Part shown: positions 36,099 to 45,879 of the stretch, piece by piece | Numbering within the stretch: the stretch's first letter is position 1 | Layout of the letters: every line of letters begins with the position of its first letter | From: Rhizobium sp. Root1220 | GTDB lineage: Bacteria > Pseudomonadota > Alphaproteobacteria > Rhizobiales > Rhizobiaceae | NCBI RefSeq assembly: GCF_001426265.1 | Contig: NZ_LMDG01000007.1 | Coordinates: forward strand, 3,470-67,469 | DNA length: 64,000 bases | Direction of reading: 5' to 3' | The notes under the pieces: model-generated | Told to the model about the DNA's origin: nothing | Databases searched by the model: none | What the model saw: only the letters and a program-made list of their open reading frames with translations | Made by a program: the position numbers and the translations under genes

Positions 36099-36566
36099 TC
36101 ATTTAAGTGCCATCTTGAAACCGAGATGAGAGGGTTGGAAGCCGAGTCGCTCGTAGAATCGGTGGGCATCCTTGCGCCTGGCATTTGATGTCAGCTGGAC
36201 AAGGCGAACGCCGCGCTCTTTTGCCTCAGCGATCGCGAACGCAATCATCAGCGCTCCGATACCCTGCCCGCGCATGTCGCTTCTGGTTTGAACTGCCTCG
36301 ATAATCATTGACGACGAGCCGCGCCCCGTCAGCGAAGTCGTCGTCATCGTCTGAAAAGTCCCGACCACTTCGCCGTCACGGTCGCAGACATAGATATCCT
36401 GGTCGGGCGATGCTTCGATCGCCGCAAAAGCACGTGCATAGTCGGCGAAGGCGTCTGCTACAACGGTATCGCCGTGTCCGCCCACGTCATCGGCGGCAAA
36501 CATCGCGATCAGGGCAGCAAGATCGCCTTCCCGCGCCGTGCGGATGGTCGTCTGAATGCTTTTCAT
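36099..36566 (-). CDS. GNAT N-acetyltransferase
   Basis: A 155-residue acetyl-CoA-dependent acyltransferase. The pyrophosphate loop is seen in RSDMRGQGIGALMIAFA and the C-terminal part in NARRKDAHRFYERLGF. Substrate not predictable. It starts 9 bp after another GNAT gene, which itself follows gatB, so the three form one transcript. Confidence 0.88.
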   Translation of the reverse strand: MKSIQTTIRTAREGDLAALIAMFAADDVGGHGDTVVADAFADYARAFAAIEASPDQDIYVCDRDGEVVGTFQTMTTTSLTGRGSSSMIIEAVQTRSDMRGQGIGALMIAFAIAEAKERGVRLVQLTSNARRKDAHRFYERLGFQPSHLGFKMALK

Positions 36567-36575
36567 GACTGTGTA

Positions 36576-37079
36576 TCAATGCGCTTCGAGAGGCTTTTCA
36601 AGGATCAGGGTGGCGATACCAGATTGCCCCGGCGCGTCATTCTCGTTGCGGCCGACGTCGGCAAATCCATGCGCGTGATAGAACGCGATCGCTGCCGTAT
36701 TCCGTGGCTCGACTTCCAGACGCATGACTTCAGCATCGGGAAAACATGTTTCCAGCTCGGAGAATATGTCTCGCCCGATGCCCTGGCGATGAAGCTTGGG
36801 CAAGACGTACAGCAGGTGCAACACGACTGTTTTCGTCATCTCGTCCGACATGGCAGCGTAGCCGACTCCGCCAATCGCCTTGCCATTGTCCGCGATGAGA
36901 AACTCGGCGTTCTCCTTCGCCAACCGCGCTTGCAGCGCAGCAGGCGAGAACAGGTGCGCGATGAGGTCGTTCACCTTTGCATCGCCGTAGAGTTCGGCGT
37001 AGGCGGCACGAAAAGCCTCGACCAGCATCGTGCGAACTTTGTCCAGATCCCGCTCACTGGCAGTGCGCACAAAATACAC
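36576..37079 (-). CDS. GNAT N-acetyltransferase
   Basis: A 167-residue GNAT protein; the acetyl-CoA loop is LPKLHRQGIGRDIFSE and the C-terminal motif VEPRNTAAIAFYHAHGF. It starts with GTG at 37079, preceded by GAGGAG that overlaps the end of gatB 5 bp away, so translation is tied to gatB. Substrate unknown. Confidence 0.88.
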   Translation of the reverse strand: MYFVRTASERDLDKVRTMLVEAFRAAYAELYGDAKVNDLIAHLFSPAALQARLAKENAEFLIADNGKAIGGVGYAAMSDEMTKTVVLHLLYVLPKLHRQGIGRDIFSELETCFPDAEVMRLEVEPRNTAAIAFYHAHGFADVGRNENDAPGQSGIATLILEKPLEAH

Positions 37080-37084
37080 GAGCC

Positions 37085-38587
37085 TTACTCCTCGATGCCA
37101 AGCTTCGTCTTGACGAGTGCCTGGACTGCCTGCGGATTGGCTTTCCCACCGGTTGCCTTCATCACCTGGCCGACGAACCAGCCGGCGAGCGCCGGCTTGG
37201 CCTGGACCTTGGCGACCTGGTCCGGGTTGGCGGCGATAATCTCGTCGACGGCGGCTTCGATGGCGCCGGTGTCGGTCACCTGCTTCATGCCGCGGGTCTC
37301 GACGATCTCGGCCGGGTCGCCGCCTTCGGCAAGCACGATCTCAAAGACGTCCTTGGCAATCTTGCCGGAGATCGTCTCGGCCTTGATGAGGTCGATGATC
37401 GCGCCAAGCTGGCTCGGAGAAACCGGCGTCGATTCAATATCTTTGCCTACCCTGTTCAACGCGCCCAAGAGGTCGTTGATGACCCAGTTGGCAGCCATCT
37501 TGCCATCACGACCCGCGGCAACCGCCTCGAAATAATCGGCGATCGCCTTCTCCGATACGAGCACAGAAGCGTCGTAGATGGAGAGACCGAGTTCGCGTAC
37601 GAAGCGCTCCTTCTTGTCGTCGGGCAGTTCCGGCAGATCGGCCTTCAGTGCGGCCACGAAGGCATCGTCGAATTCAAGTGGCAGCAGATCGGGATCGGGG
37701 AAGTAACGATAGTCGTGCGCATCTTCCTTGGAGCGCATCGAGCGCGTCTCGCCCTTGCCGGCGTCAAACAGGCGAGTTTCCTGGTCAATGGTGCCGCCAT
37801 CCTCGAGAATTGCGATCTGGCGACGGGCTTCGTATTCGATTGCCTGACCGATGAAGCGGATGGAGTTGACGTTCTTGATCTCGCAGCGCGTGCCGAAGTC
37901 CTCGCCCGGACGGCGAACGGAAACGTTGACGTCGGCGCGCATCGAGCCTTCGTCCATGTTGCCGTCGCAGGTGCCAAGGTAGCGCACGATCGAACGCAGT
38001 TTGGTCATGTAGGCCTTGGCCTCATCGGACGAGCGCATATCGGGCTTGGAGACGATTTCCATGAGCGCCACGCCCGAACGGTTCAGGTCGACATAGGACA
38101 TGGTCGCGTGCTGATCGTGCAACGACTTGCCTGCATCCTGTTCCAGATGCAGGCGCTCGATACCGATCTCGACATCCTCGAATTGGCCTTGACGATCCGG
38201 GCCAAGCGAGATCACGATCTGTCCTTCGCCGACGATTGGATCCTTGAACTGCGAGATCTGATAGCCCTGCGGCAGGTCGGGATAGAAATAGTTCTTGCGG
38301 TCGAAGATCGAGCGTTTGTTGATCTGCGCCTTCAGGCCGAGACCAGTGCGCACGGCCTGACGGACGCATTCCTCGTTGATGACGGGCAGCATGCCCGGCA
38401 TGGCGGCATCGACCAGCGAGACATTGGAATTCTGCGGCTTGCCGAATTCGGTCGACGCGCCCGAAAACAGCTTCGAATTGGACAGCACCTGAGCATGAAC
38501 CTCCATGCCGATGATGACTTCCCAGTCACCAGTGGCACCGGGAATGAAGCGCTTCGGATCAGGCGTGCGAACGTCGACAAGGGTCAT
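37085..38587 (-). CDS. gatB: Aspartyl/glutamyl-tRNA amidotransferase subunit B
   Basis: A 500-residue subunit of GatCAB, which converts Glu-tRNA(Gln) or Asp-tRNA(Asn) to the amidated form. Seen: [51 protein letters not shown] and the C-terminal YqeY-like tail ending [14 protein letters not shown]. It carries the kinase site and tRNA recognition. As often in rhizobia, gatB lies apart from gatCA, here by about 1.5 kb. Confidence 0.97.
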   Translation of the reverse strand: MTLVDVRTPDPKRFIPGATGDWEVIIGMEVHAQVLSNSKLFSGASTEFGKPQNSNVSLVDAAMPGMLPVINEECVRQAVRTGLGLKAQINKRSIFDRKNYFYPDLPQGYQISQFKDPIVGEGQIVISLGPDRQGQFEDVEIGIERLHLEQDAGKSLHDQHATMSYVDLNRSGVALMEIVSKPDMRSSDEAKAYMTKLRSIVRYLGTCDGNMDEGSMRADVNVSVRRPGEDFGTRCEIKNVNSIRFIGQAIEYEARRQIAILEDGGTIDQETRLFDAGKGETRSMRSKEDAHDYRYFPDPDLLPLEFDDAFVAALKADLPELPDDKKERFVRELGLSIYDASVLVSEKAIADYFEAVAAGRDGKMAANWVINDLLGALNRVGKDIESTPVSPSQLGAIIDLIKAETISGKIAKDVFEIVLAEGGDPAEIVETRGMKQVTDTGAIEAAVDEIIAANPDQVAKVQAKPALAGWFVGQVMKATGGKANPQAVQALVKTKLGIEE

Positions 38588-38732
38588 GAGATGCTCTTTT
38601 TAGGCTGTTCTTTTCAACTGGTGAGGTAACGGAAATGGCCAGCCTGTGCAAGGCTTTCGGCGCCCGGCACCCCTTGTCCGGCCAACGTCGCGGATTTTTC
38701 GGTTGTTAACGCGATGGTGCTAGAAAACCCCG

Positions 38733-39038
38733 ATGCTAGCAACAGACATCATGAAATCCGTCGCATTGTTCACAGCGTGGAACGTCTTCGTGTTCTCGAT
38801 CTATTTCGTTGACAAACAAGCAGCGCGCTACGGGCGTTGGCGGGTCAGCGAAGGCACCCTGCTGACGCTCGCATTTTTCTGCGGAAGTATCGGCGCGGTG
38901 AGCGCACAGCAGCTCCTGCGCCACAAAACGCGCAAGGAGCCTTTTCGATCAATCCTTTTCGGAATAACGGTGCTTCATCTATCGATTGCCGTTCTGTTCG
39001 TCTGTGCCCTGCTCGCGGTAACGCTAGGCCTCCTCTAG
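38733..39038 (+). CDS. DUF1294 membrane protein
   Basis: A 101-residue inner-membrane protein with three hydrophobic segments (about 8-24, 43-60, 75-98). The motif FVDKQAARYGRWRVSEGTLL and RHKTRKEPFR identify DUF1294. Function unknown. The start could also be the ATG at 38751. Divergent from gatB; its end overlaps the convergent GNAT gene by 4 bp. Confidence 0.85.
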   Translation: MLATDIMKSVALFTAWNVFVFSIYFVDKQAARYGRWRVSEGTLLTLAFFCGSIGAVSAQQLLRHKTRKEPFRSILFGITVLHLSIAVLFVCALLAVTLGLL

Positions 39039-39541
39039 AAGGCGCCATAGGTGCCGTCGCCTTCAGTTTCGATAGGCTTCGATAACCCTACCGAAGGCAC
39101 GTCGCGATCGAGCTTGGGATTGTAGGCGATTGAAAGCCAGTGGATCGCGTAGCCGTGCTTCTGGAAAAAGCCGATCGCTTCTACATTTCCAGAATGCGTC
39201 TGCATCATCGCTGTTGCAAAGCCGTGATCGGAAATATCCCTCTCAATCGAACCGAGAAGCGCCGAACCCAACCCATGCCCGGCAAAGGCAGGATCGATCC
39301 AGAAATCGGAAATGGTCTCGTCAAATCTTTCGCGGGCCGCCCAGCCCGCGACATGCCCGTTGCATTCGACGACCGTTATCGTCAGCCAGCTGCTCTCGAC
39401 GAAATTGAAGAAAGCGCTACGCGCCGCGTCGACCATGGCGTCGGATTCGCCGATCGATGCCATCGCCTTCTGCCAGGCCCTCAGCCCGATCTCGCTCAAA
39501 AGTGCCGCTTCGCCGTCACGTGCATTGCGAATGTGGATCAA
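39035..39541 (-). CDS. GNAT N-acetyltransferase
   Basis: A 168-residue GNAT protein; acetyl-CoA loop DPAFAGHGLGSALLGSIE and C-terminal HSGNVEAIGFFQKHGYA. Monocistronic; substrate unknown. Confidence 0.88.
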   Translation of the reverse strand: MIHIRNARDGEAALLSEIGLRAWQKAMASIGESDAMVDAARSAFFNFVESSWLTITVVECNGHVAGWAARERFDETISDFWIDPAFAGHGLGSALLGSIERDISDHGFATAMMQTHSGNVEAIGFFQKHGYAIHWLSIAYNPKLDRDVPSVGLSKPIETEGDGTYGAF

Positions 39542-39832
39542 TCAGACCTCCGCGCTACACAGCCAAGTAAATCATCGAACGACTGCTTTTTCAAAACATT
39601 GCGCGTCACCACACAGCTTTCTATACAACCGCCTACCGCCTACTGTCTTGACGTGTATTCCGCTACGCACTATCAAAATCGGATGTTGAGCTCGTCATCA
39701 GAGACCCGGTAGAGGCCCTGCCCGCAGGTTCGCTTGCGCGCATGGGCCCGAAAAACGAAGCCCTGACGTCCGACCCGGACGCCAGATCGTTTTTGTGCGC
39801 CTTGCCAAGGCGCGAGACCGGATCAACATTCC

Positions 39833-40090
39833 ATGGACATTTCACGCACGGAGCAGCGTATCCTGCACCTGCTGGCCCAAGGCGGCCGCATCGAAATCGA
39901 ACGCGACGACAGAAAGAAGATCGAGGCAGTCAGTTGTTTCACCCGTGACGGTTGGGTCTATCCCGGCTTCGACATCGAACTCTTCCGCAAACTCAAAAGA
40001 CTGAGAGCGATCAAGAAATCGACGGGGCAACCCTACCGGATCACCGAACACGGGTTGCGACTGGTCAGATCGCAGCTCGACAACCGATAA
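39833..40090 (+). CDS. YjhX-family (UPF0386) protein
   Basis: An 85-residue protein that matches the YjhX family along its whole length: MDISRTEQRILHLLAQGGRI at the start, CFTRDGW in the middle and KKSTGQPYRITEHGLRLV at the end. Escherichia coli YjhX has been described as a toxin paired with YjhQ, a GNAT protein; here a GNAT gene lies 290 bp upstream on the other strand, but no classical pair is evident. A strong terminator follows. Confidence 0.88.
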   Translation: MDISRTEQRILHLLAQGGRIEIERDDRKKIEAVSCFTRDGWVYPGFDIELFRKLKRLRAIKKSTGQPYRITEHGLRLVRSQLDNR

Positions 40091-40098
40091 ATCAGAGA

Positions 40099-40123
40099 CG
40101 GCGCCTCAACGGGCGCCGTTTTT
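40099..40123 (+). terminator. Intrinsic terminator after the yjhX-like gene
   Basis: Perfect 7-bp stem CGGCGCC/GGCGCCG with a 6-nt loop, followed by TTTTT. It starts 9 bp after the stop codon. The A-run upstream is weak, so termination of the convergent gatA transcript from the other side is less certain. Confidence 0.85.
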
Positions 40124-40138
40124 GTCTTTCGAAGAAGC

Positions 40139-41620
40139 CTACCACCACTTGGCCGGCGTGAATTTTCCAGCGGCCTGCTCGATTACGTGGGCCGTCCTGA
40201 AGAGCGTCTCTTCGTCGAACGGTTTGCCGATCAGCTGCAGGCCAAGCGGCAGGCCCTTGTGGTCGAGGCCGGCCGGGACGGCGATGCCCGGCAAACCGGC
40301 CATGTTGACCGTTACAGTGAAGATGTCATTCAGGTACATCTTCACTGGATCAGATGCGAGATCCTCGTCGGCGACGCCGAAGGCGGATGACGGCGTTGCC
40401 GGTGTGAGGATCGCATCGACGCCTGCATGGAAGGCGAGATCAAAGTCGCGCTTGATCAGCGTGCGGACCTTTTGCGCCTGGATGTAATATGCGTCGTAAT
40501 ACCCGGCCGACAGAACGTAGGTGCCGATCATGATGCGCCGCTTGACTTCCTTGCCGAAGCCGGCGGCGCGGGTCTTCTCGTACATGTCGGCAATGTCCTT
40601 GCCGTCGACGCGCAGACCGTAGCGAACGCCGTCATAGCGAGCAAGGTTGGACGACGCTTCGGCGGGCGCGACGATGTAGTAGGCCGGCAGCGCGTATTTC
40701 GTGTGCGGCAGCGAGATGTTGACGATCTCAGCACCTGCGTCCCTGAGCCAGGCGATGCCCTGCTGCCAGAGGGTTTCGATCTCCTCCGGCATGCCGTCGA
40801 TACGGTATTCGTTCGGAATGCCGATCTTCATGCCCTTCAGCGACTGACCGAGGACGGCTTCATAATCCGGCACGGGCAGATCGACCGAAGTGGTGTCCTT
40901 GGCATCGACTGATGCCATCGACTTCAGCAGGATCGCGGCATCGCGAACATCGCGGGCGATTGGACCGGCCTGGTCGAGCGAGGATGCGAAGGCGACGGTG
41001 CCCCAGCGCGAGCAGCGGCCATAGGTCGGCTTGATGCCGACGGTGCCGGTGAAGGCGGCAGGCTGGCGGATCGAACCGCCGGTGTCGGTGGCCGTGGCCC
41101 CGGCGCAGAGATGGGCCGCAACGGCAGCCGCAGAGCCGCCGGAGGAGCCGCCCGGTACCAGCTGCTGGTTGGAACCAGCCGCACGCCACGGATTGATGAC
41201 GGCGCCGTAGTGTGAGGTTTCGTTGGAAGAGCCCATGGCGAACTCGTCCATGTTGAGCTTGCCGAGCATGACGGCGCCGTCATCCCAGAGGTTCTGGGTG
41301 ACAGTCGATTCATAGTGCGGCTTGAAGCCGTCCAGGATGTGGCTGCAGGCCTGGGTGTGGATGCCTTCGGTGGCGAAGAGGTCCTTGATGCCGAGCGGAA
41401 TGCCTTCCAGCTCGCCGCCCTTGCCACCGGCAAGACGCGCATCGGAGGCTTCGGCCATCTGCAACGCCTTTTCCGGCGTGACCTTGATATAGGCATTGAG
41501 CTTGTCGTTGGCCGCGTCGATCGCCGAGATATAGGCCTCGGTGAGCTCGGTCGCTTTGATTTCCCTGGCACGCAGCTTGGTGCGGGCTTCGGCAATGGTC
41601 AGGCTGGTGAGTTCGCTCAT
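40139..41620 (-). CDS. gatA: Aspartyl/glutamyl-tRNA amidotransferase subunit A
   Basis: A 493-residue amidase-signature enzyme that releases ammonia from glutamine for GatB. The Ser-cisSer-Lys triad is in [14 protein letters not shown] (Lys) and [14 protein letters not shown] plus [10 protein letters not shown] (Ser residues). The ATG at 41620 ([13 protein letters not shown]) is the usual start; the longer frame reads into the gatC spacer. Follows gatC by about 55 bp. Confidence 0.97.
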   Translation of the reverse strand: MSELTSLTIAEARTKLRAREIKATELTEAYISAIDAANDKLNAYIKVTPEKALQMAEASDARLAGGKGGELEGIPLGIKDLFATEGIHTQACSHILDGFKPHYESTVTQNLWDDGAVMLGKLNMDEFAMGSSNETSHYGAVINPWRAAGSNQQLVPGGSSGGSAAAVAAHLCAGATATDTGGSIRQPAAFTGTVGIKPTYGRCSRWGTVAFASSLDQAGPIARDVRDAAILLKSMASVDAKDTTSVDLPVPDYEAVLGQSLKGMKIGIPNEYRIDGMPEEIETLWQQGIAWLRDAGAEIVNISLPHTKYALPAYYIVAPAEASSNLARYDGVRYGLRVDGKDIADMYEKTRAAGFGKEVKRRIMIGTYVLSAGYYDAYYIQAQKVRTLIKRDFDLAFHAGVDAILTPATPSSAFGVADEDLASDPVKMYLNDIFTVTVNMAGLPGIAVPAGLDHKGLPLGLQLIGKPFDEETLFRTAHVIEQAAGKFTPAKWW

Positions 41621-41674
41621 GATGTTTCGCTTCAAATCTGGAATGGCAACGGAGTCGGAAAGCGGCAACAGGCT

Positions 41675-41962
41675 CTATTCGACGACTTTGGGTACCAGGA
41701 AGAAATTCTGATCTGTGACCGGGGCGTTGGAAACGATGTCCGCTGCCTTGCTGCCGTCCGTCACTTGGTCCGTTCGTTTTTTCATCTCCATCGGCGTAAC
41801 CGAGGTCATGGCTTCGACGCCCTCGACATTCACTTCCGAGAGTTGCTCGACGAAGCCGAGGATGCCATTCAACTCGCCAACCATGCGGTTTGCTTCGTCT
41901 TCGGAGACGGCAATACGGGCAAGGCGCGCAACGCGCTTAACGGTGGCAAGGTCGACGGACAT
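41675..41962 (-). CDS. gatC: Aspartyl/glutamyl-tRNA amidotransferase subunit C
   Basis: A 95-residue belt protein that holds GatA and GatB together. Family features: [32 protein letters not shown] and the C-terminal [12 protein letters not shown]. The ATG at 41962 (MSVDLATV) is the standard start; the upstream extension is not family-like. First gene of gatCA. Confidence 0.96.
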   Translation of the reverse strand: MSVDLATVKRVARLARIAVSEDEANRMVGELNGILGFVEQLSEVNVEGVEAMTSVTPMEMKKRTDQVTDGSKAADIVSNAPVTDQNFFLVPKVVE

Positions 41963-42027
41963 GGTCTTCTCCGGATGGGATTTCCCACCCGCTATAAAGG
42001 CCATGCCCGCTGTGTGCAACGGGCCAA

Positions 42028-42508
42028 TTAGTTCAAAATCGCATTGCCCAGCAGACGCCTCAGCAGATCATCCATACCGTTAATGATGTCGAAGTTGCTT
42101 TGCCTGATAACCCGGTGGCCTTGTCGTTCGCTCTTAGTGCCTCGGGCGTTGCCTTTGGTATGCTTGAGGACCTTCATGTCGGCGATGTTCGGCAGCGGGC
42201 GTGCTTCGCGACCACGAAACCAACGGAACGCTTTGAGATTCAAAGCGTCATCGACGAAAATCCAGACAACGCAACCGCTTGGCTTTTCTGCCAATCGCAT
42301 GCCCTCGCGACTGACTTTCAATATGCCGAGTGACGCTATGATGAGTCGAAACCAGGTCGTACCCTCCCGCGTCAGATTCGCTCTTCAATAACTCCGCATC
42401 AAAAATGTTTTGTCGCCAGAGCCTCCGCAGCAGCCCCCTGGCAAAAGGATGCCCGATGATGTTTTCACGCAGCGTCGAGTGAATTGGGTGCTTCGCTCTA
42501 TCGTCCAT
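42028..42508 (-). pseudogene. Frameshifted conserved protein with PD-(D/E)xK-like core
   Basis: Two frames make one gene. The 5' frame (42508 to about 42322) gives LRENIIGHPFARGLLRRLW, then AELLKSESDAGGYDLV and VTRHI; the 3' frame from 42321 continues LKVSREGMRLAEKPSG, VDDALNLKAFRWFRG and ends [14 protein letters not shown]. The joined order E...GYDLV...RHI(Q)LK is typical of PD-(D/E)xK nuclease-like folds, and the break falls exactly at the expected QxK motif. A small change of one base near 42321 would restore it. The start at 42508 lies just past the terminator of the MBL gene. From memory, intact versions occur in alphaproteobacteria. Confidence 0.65.
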
Positions 42509-42510
42509 AA

Positions 42511-42541
42511 GAAATGTCCCGCGGCAAGCAGCCACGGGACA
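42511..42541 (-). terminator. Intrinsic terminator of the UPF0173 gene
   Basis: On the minus strand TGTCCCG-T-GGC pairs with GCC-G-CGGGACA around a 5-nt loop, followed by TTTCTT. It begins 25 bp after the stop codon of the MBL-fold gene. Confidence 0.75.
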
Positions 42542-42565
42542 CAAGCAACGACGAGAAGCGACAAT

Positions 42566-43270
42566 TCAAACCGAAAGGCTGCCGCCCGATTTCATAACCT
42601 CAACGGCGGTCTTCGAGCCTTCCATGCCATGGACGAACTTTTCCGGCGTCTGGTCAAGCAGACCGAACGTGCCGAAGTGGCAGGGAATGACCTGCTTGAA
42701 GTTGAAGAACCGCTGGCAGGAAAGTGCCGCAACAGCACCTCCCATGGTAAACCGATCGCCAACCGGCACGATGCCGATATCGGGCTGGTGAAGTTCGTTG
42801 ATCAGGCCCATGTCGGTGAAGATATCGGTGTCACCCATGTGCAGAACCGACATCTCGCCATCGAAATGCATCATCAGACCATTGGCGCTGCCGAGCGAAT
42901 GGGAAACGCCGTCCTCGGTGATCTGGGCAGAGGAGTGATGCGCCTGCGTCAGGGTTACGCTAAAGCCATCGAAGCCAACCGTGCCGCCGGTTCCGGCCAT
43001 TTCGAGTTTTTCGACACCGCGATGCCCGAGCCACGCACAGAGGTCGGCATTGGCCAGAACGACTGCGCCGGTCTCCTTGGCGATTTCGACCGTATCGCCG
43101 ACATGGTCGCCGTGGCCGTGGGTGAGCAGGATGTGCGTGACGCCCTTGATCGCCTCCTTGATGTCCTGACCAGCGAAGCTCGGATTGTGTGTCAGAAACG
43201 GGTCGAGGAGGATTTTCGCCTTTCCAGTCTCGATACGGAAAGCCGAGTGACCAAGCCAAGTGATCTTCAT
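42566..43270 (-). CDS. UPF0173 metal-dependent hydrolase (MBL fold)
   Basis: A 234-residue metallo-beta-lactamase-fold hydrolase. Seen: [24 protein letters not shown], the metal motif [11 protein letters not shown], and later His/Asp ligands in HMGDTDIF and PCHFGTF. Related to UlaG/YtkL-type enzymes; substrate unknown. AAGGAGA precedes the ATG at 43270, deciding against the longer frame. Confidence 0.92.
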   Translation of the reverse strand: MKITWLGHSAFRIETGKAKILLDPFLTHNPSFAGQDIKEAIKGVTHILLTHGHGDHVGDTVEIAKETGAVVLANADLCAWLGHRGVEKLEMAGTGGTVGFDGFSVTLTQAHHSSAQITEDGVSHSLGSANGLMMHFDGEMSVLHMGDTDIFTDMGLINELHQPDIGIVPVGDRFTMGGAVAALSCQRFFNFKQVIPCHFGTFGLLDQTPEKFVHGMEGSKTAVEVMKSGGSLSV

Positions 43271-43389
43271 GGAGTTTCTCCTTTTATTATGTGATGCAAA
43301 AGACTGCTTCGATCGGTATGGACATAACCGATGCAGCCGCAAAGAAAAGCGGCAGCGGCTTCAAATTCTCTTGACGGGATGAAACGACG

Positions 43390-43884
43390 ATGACGGTGCT
43401 GACGATCGAGGAACTGGCCGCGGCGCTTCGACCGGGAGAGGCAATTGCCGGCCTCGATCTCGGCACGAAAACGATCGGGCTCTCCATGTCCGATCTCGGA
43501 CGGCGGTTCTCGACGCCGAGGCCGGTCATCAAGCGGGAGAAATTCACGATCGACGCCGAAACGCTGCTGGCGTTTGCGGCCAAGGAAAAGGTCTCCGGCT
43601 TCATCATAGGCTTGCCGATGAACATGGATGGATCGGCCGGGCCGCGTGTCCAGGCAACACGAGCGTTCGTGCGGAACATGGAGCAGAAGACCGCCCTTCC
43701 CTTTACCTATTGGGACGAGCGGCTGTCGACGGTTGCCGCCGAACGGGCGCTACTGGAGATGGACGTGTCGCGTGCCAAGCGGGCCGAGCGCATCGATTCG
43801 GCAGCTGCGAGCTTTATCCTTCAGGGGGCTCTGGACAGGTTGTCCTTGTTATCGAGAACAGCGCCGGACGACTTCGAGGCCTGA
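43390..43884 (+). CDS. ruvX: RuvX/YqgF Holliday-junction resolvase-like nuclease
   Basis: A 164-residue RNase H-fold protein. Conserved acidic sites are in [27 protein letters not shown] and [14 protein letters not shown], with [14 protein letters not shown] at the end. YqgF proteins process 16S rRNA precursors and have been proposed as resolvases. Divergent from the UPF0173 gene; its last 64 bp overlap the convergent DUF6105-like gene. Confidence 0.93.
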   Translation: MTVLTIEELAAALRPGEAIAGLDLGTKTIGLSMSDLGRRFSTPRPVIKREKFTIDAETLLAFAAKEKVSGFIIGLPMNMDGSAGPRVQATRAFVRNMEQKTALPFTYWDERLSTVAAERALLEMDVSRAKRAERIDSAAASFILQGALDRLSLLSRTAPDDFEA

Positions 43885-44153
43885 CGCGACTGCCACCAGG
43901 CGATAATCCTCTTCCGCTTGCGAAATGCAAGAATGGCGAAGACGACCAGACTATCAACGGCGATAGCACGCGCGACCAGTGGCGGAATAGTTTCAGGAGG
44001 AATACCGAGAACCTTGCCGTAGATCTGGAACGTCAAATCGTGCACCTGCCGGCTCAGCATGAAGATGCCGAAATTCATGTCGTAGTAGGAAAGCCAGTAC
44101 CAGCCCGCCAAAAAAGCAATCGGCCCGGCCCAGAAGATCAGGAACCACTTCAT
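43821..44153 (-). CDS. Small membrane protein, DUF6105-like
   Basis: A 110-residue inner-membrane protein: one hydrophobic segment at 2-20 and another near 65-82, then a basic tail. The core [21 protein letters not shown], given here only by its key residues GP and W-YW, and the stretch [20 protein letters not shown] [16 protein letters not shown] fit the DUF6105 family from memory. Its start overlaps the stop of the 61-residue gene (ATGA). Function unknown. Confidence 0.75.
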   Translation of the reverse strand: MKWFLIFWAGPIAFLAGWYWLSYYDMNFGIFMLSRQVHDLTFQIYGKVLGIPPETIPPLVARAIAVDSLVVFAILAFRKRKRIIAWWQSRQASKSSGAVLDNKDNLSRAP

Positions 44154-44335
44154 GCGGTCGCCCCTCTTTCTCGTTTGGCGAATGTCGGCTCAAGCGAGAC
44201 CAGCCACGTCGACAACGCCATGAAACCAAGAACCAGCGCTGGCACTGCGATATCCAACGCGAGTACAGCGAAAAACATCATCGCGGCTACAAGGAACGCG
44301 ATTCTCGCGATTTTGGTTCCCATAGTTCCAGACAC
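44150..44335 (-). CDS. Small hydrophobic protein
   Basis: A 61-residue protein with about two hydrophobic stretches (9-27 and 29-47), probably in the inner membrane. It is translationally coupled to the DUF6105-like gene by a 4-bp overlap. No family recognised. Confidence 0.6.
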   Translation of the reverse strand: MSGTMGTKIARIAFLVAAMMFFAVLALDIAVPALVLGFMALSTWLVSLEPTFAKRERGATA

Positions 44336-44446
44336 TCTAAACCCTTGGACTGGCTTGCACCGTGTCTTCTTAACGTCTGAGGCGCAACGTAAACCATTTG
44401 TTAAGGTTAACAGCCGTGCCGCCGTCTGTGGAAAGGTGATCCTTCT

Positions 44447-45109
44447 CTAGCCGTAGACACCGCGAACGATCCGCTTCAGCGCGGTGGCAGCCTTTTCCCA
44501 ATCCTTCGGCGTCTTCAGCGAGAGGCCGGCGCACTGCCCTCCGGCTGATGCCGAAAGCACGAGGTGCTGGATCGCGGCAATTACAATTGCGTTGACCGCA
44601 ACGGCATCGATGCCTTTTGGCGGCGCCAGCGATCCGCGCATGCGCTCCAGCCAGTTGGCCAGGGCTTTCGAGCGAGCCTCGGAAAGCCGCCGCACCTGCT
44701 CGGTATTCTCCGACACTTCCCAGGCGACGATGCGCCGGACCAGTGGGTCGTCGCGCAAAGCTTCGAGAAAGAGCAGTGAAAGGCGCTCCATCAGATCGCC
44801 ATAGGTCAACAAGAACATACCGCCGGTATCTTCGGGGATGCGATCCTTGACCCAGGTGCCGAGATCCGCGCCGATTGCCTCCACGAGCCCGTTCAATCCT
44901 CCGTAATAGCGGTAGATCAACTGCTTGTCGCAACCGGCACGACGGGCGACCGCATTGATGCCGAAATTCTGGAAACCTTCCTCTGCCAGCAACGACTTCG
45001 CCGCTTTCAGGATTGCCTTTTCCGTCGCACCGCGGTCGCGCACACGCTTTTCGGGCTCGGCGCGCGTCGCACCGGCAATCGGAGTCAAAACCAGAGGATC
45101 ATTCAGCAT
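44447..45109 (-). CDS. TetR-family transcriptional regulator
   Basis: A 220-residue repressor-type protein: N-terminal HTH around residues 28-75 (AILKAAKSLLAEEGFQNFGI, then RRAGCDKQLIYRYYGG) and a helical ligand domain. The start is uncertain; the ATG at 45109 is preferred, a frame to 45169 exists. It lies downstream of the GNAT and AidB-like genes on the same strand, so it may control them or respond to an acyl-type ligand. Confidence 0.88.
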   Translation of the reverse strand: MLNDPLVLTPIAGATRAEPEKRVRDRGATEKAILKAAKSLLAEEGFQNFGINAVARRAGCDKQLIYRYYGGLNGLVEAIGADLGTWVKDRIPEDTGGMFLLTYGDLMERLSLLFLEALRDDPLVRRIVAWEVSENTEQVRRLSEARSKALANWLERMRGSLAPPKGIDAVAVNAIVIAAIQHLVLSASAGGQCAGLSLKTPKDWEKAATALKRIVRGVYG

Positions 45110-45228
45110 CAGGGATTCGGTCCGAATTGTCACTTGCCGGTGAGTAGCAACGCCATTTCGAACCGGCAACGCGCAAGCGCCGGAAAGATTGTGGACAGTT
45201 CATTTGCGTGCACGGCAATTCGACATTG

Positions 45229-45879
45229 TCACCAATTGGCGACAGCGTGCGGGCAGCCTCGGAGCACCTGCCCAAACCAGACTGTTCGATCGGAAGCCGC
45301 AACCAGCGGCGGTTCCAGTCGCGTGAATCCGCGCGAGCCCCAGAAGCGCAACGCGTTGTGATTGCCAGCATTTGCGCCGAGATGCACGCCCTTGACGCCG
45401 GCCTTGCGAGCTTTCGACAGCCACAGATCGAGAAGCTTCGTTCCCATCCCCTGCCCTTGCAATCGCGGTAACAGGTTCATATGGATATGGGCGGGAAAGG
45501 CGACTACCACTGCGGCCGGTACCTGAGAGGGATGGTGGATTGCGGCGATACGCTTCTGATCCTCATCCCAAAGCGCCGGGTCGCCCTGCGGATCCGGATA
45601 GGTATTGCGCAGCGCCGGCCACCAGTCGCGTTCAAGCTGCGCCTCGAAAGCAGTCGTGTCGAAAACGCCGACAACATATCCCGCTACGCCTTCGGCATCC
45701 TCAGCCACAAAGGCTGTCTGCGGACTGAGCCGCACATAGGGAGCGGAATAGATGTGGCCGATCAGTTTGCCGTCGCGATGCAGCGCAGACGCATCCCTGC
45801 CGGAATCACCCGTCACCAGCGAGATTTCGTAGATCTGCTCGAGATCGCCAGCCTCAACCGCACGCAACGTCGTCATCAT
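45229..45879 (-). CDS. GNAT N-acetyltransferase
   Basis: A 216-residue acetyltransferase. The acetyl-CoA loop is in PRLQGQGMGTKLLDLWL, followed by GVHLGANAGNHNALRFWGSR. The N-terminal IYEISLVTGDSG resembles a subgroup with larger substrates. Starts at ATGATG (45879/45876), overlapping the stop of the AidB-like gene, so the two are co-translated. Confidence 0.85.
   Translation of the reverse strand: MMTTLRAVEAGDLEQIYEISLVTGDSGRDASALHRDGKLIGHIYSAPYVRLSPQTAFVAEDAEGVAGYVVGVFDTTAFEAQLERDWWPALRNTYPDPQGDPALWDEDQKRIAAIHHPSQVPAAVVVAFPAHIHMNLLPRLQGQGMGTKLLDLWLSKARKAGVKGVHLGANAGNHNALRFWGSRGFTRLEPPLVAASDRTVWFGQVLRGCPHAVANW

Noticed and set aside
36474..38629. Long plus-strand frames opposite gatB and the GNAT genes
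   Set aside because: They are antisense shadows of strongly conserved genes; long open antisense frames are common in high-GC rhizobial DNA.
44380..44420. CtrA site (TTAA-N7-TTAA) before the TetR gene
   Set aside because: The two TTAA blocks in TTAAGGTTAA are only 2 bp apart, so the spacing is wrong.
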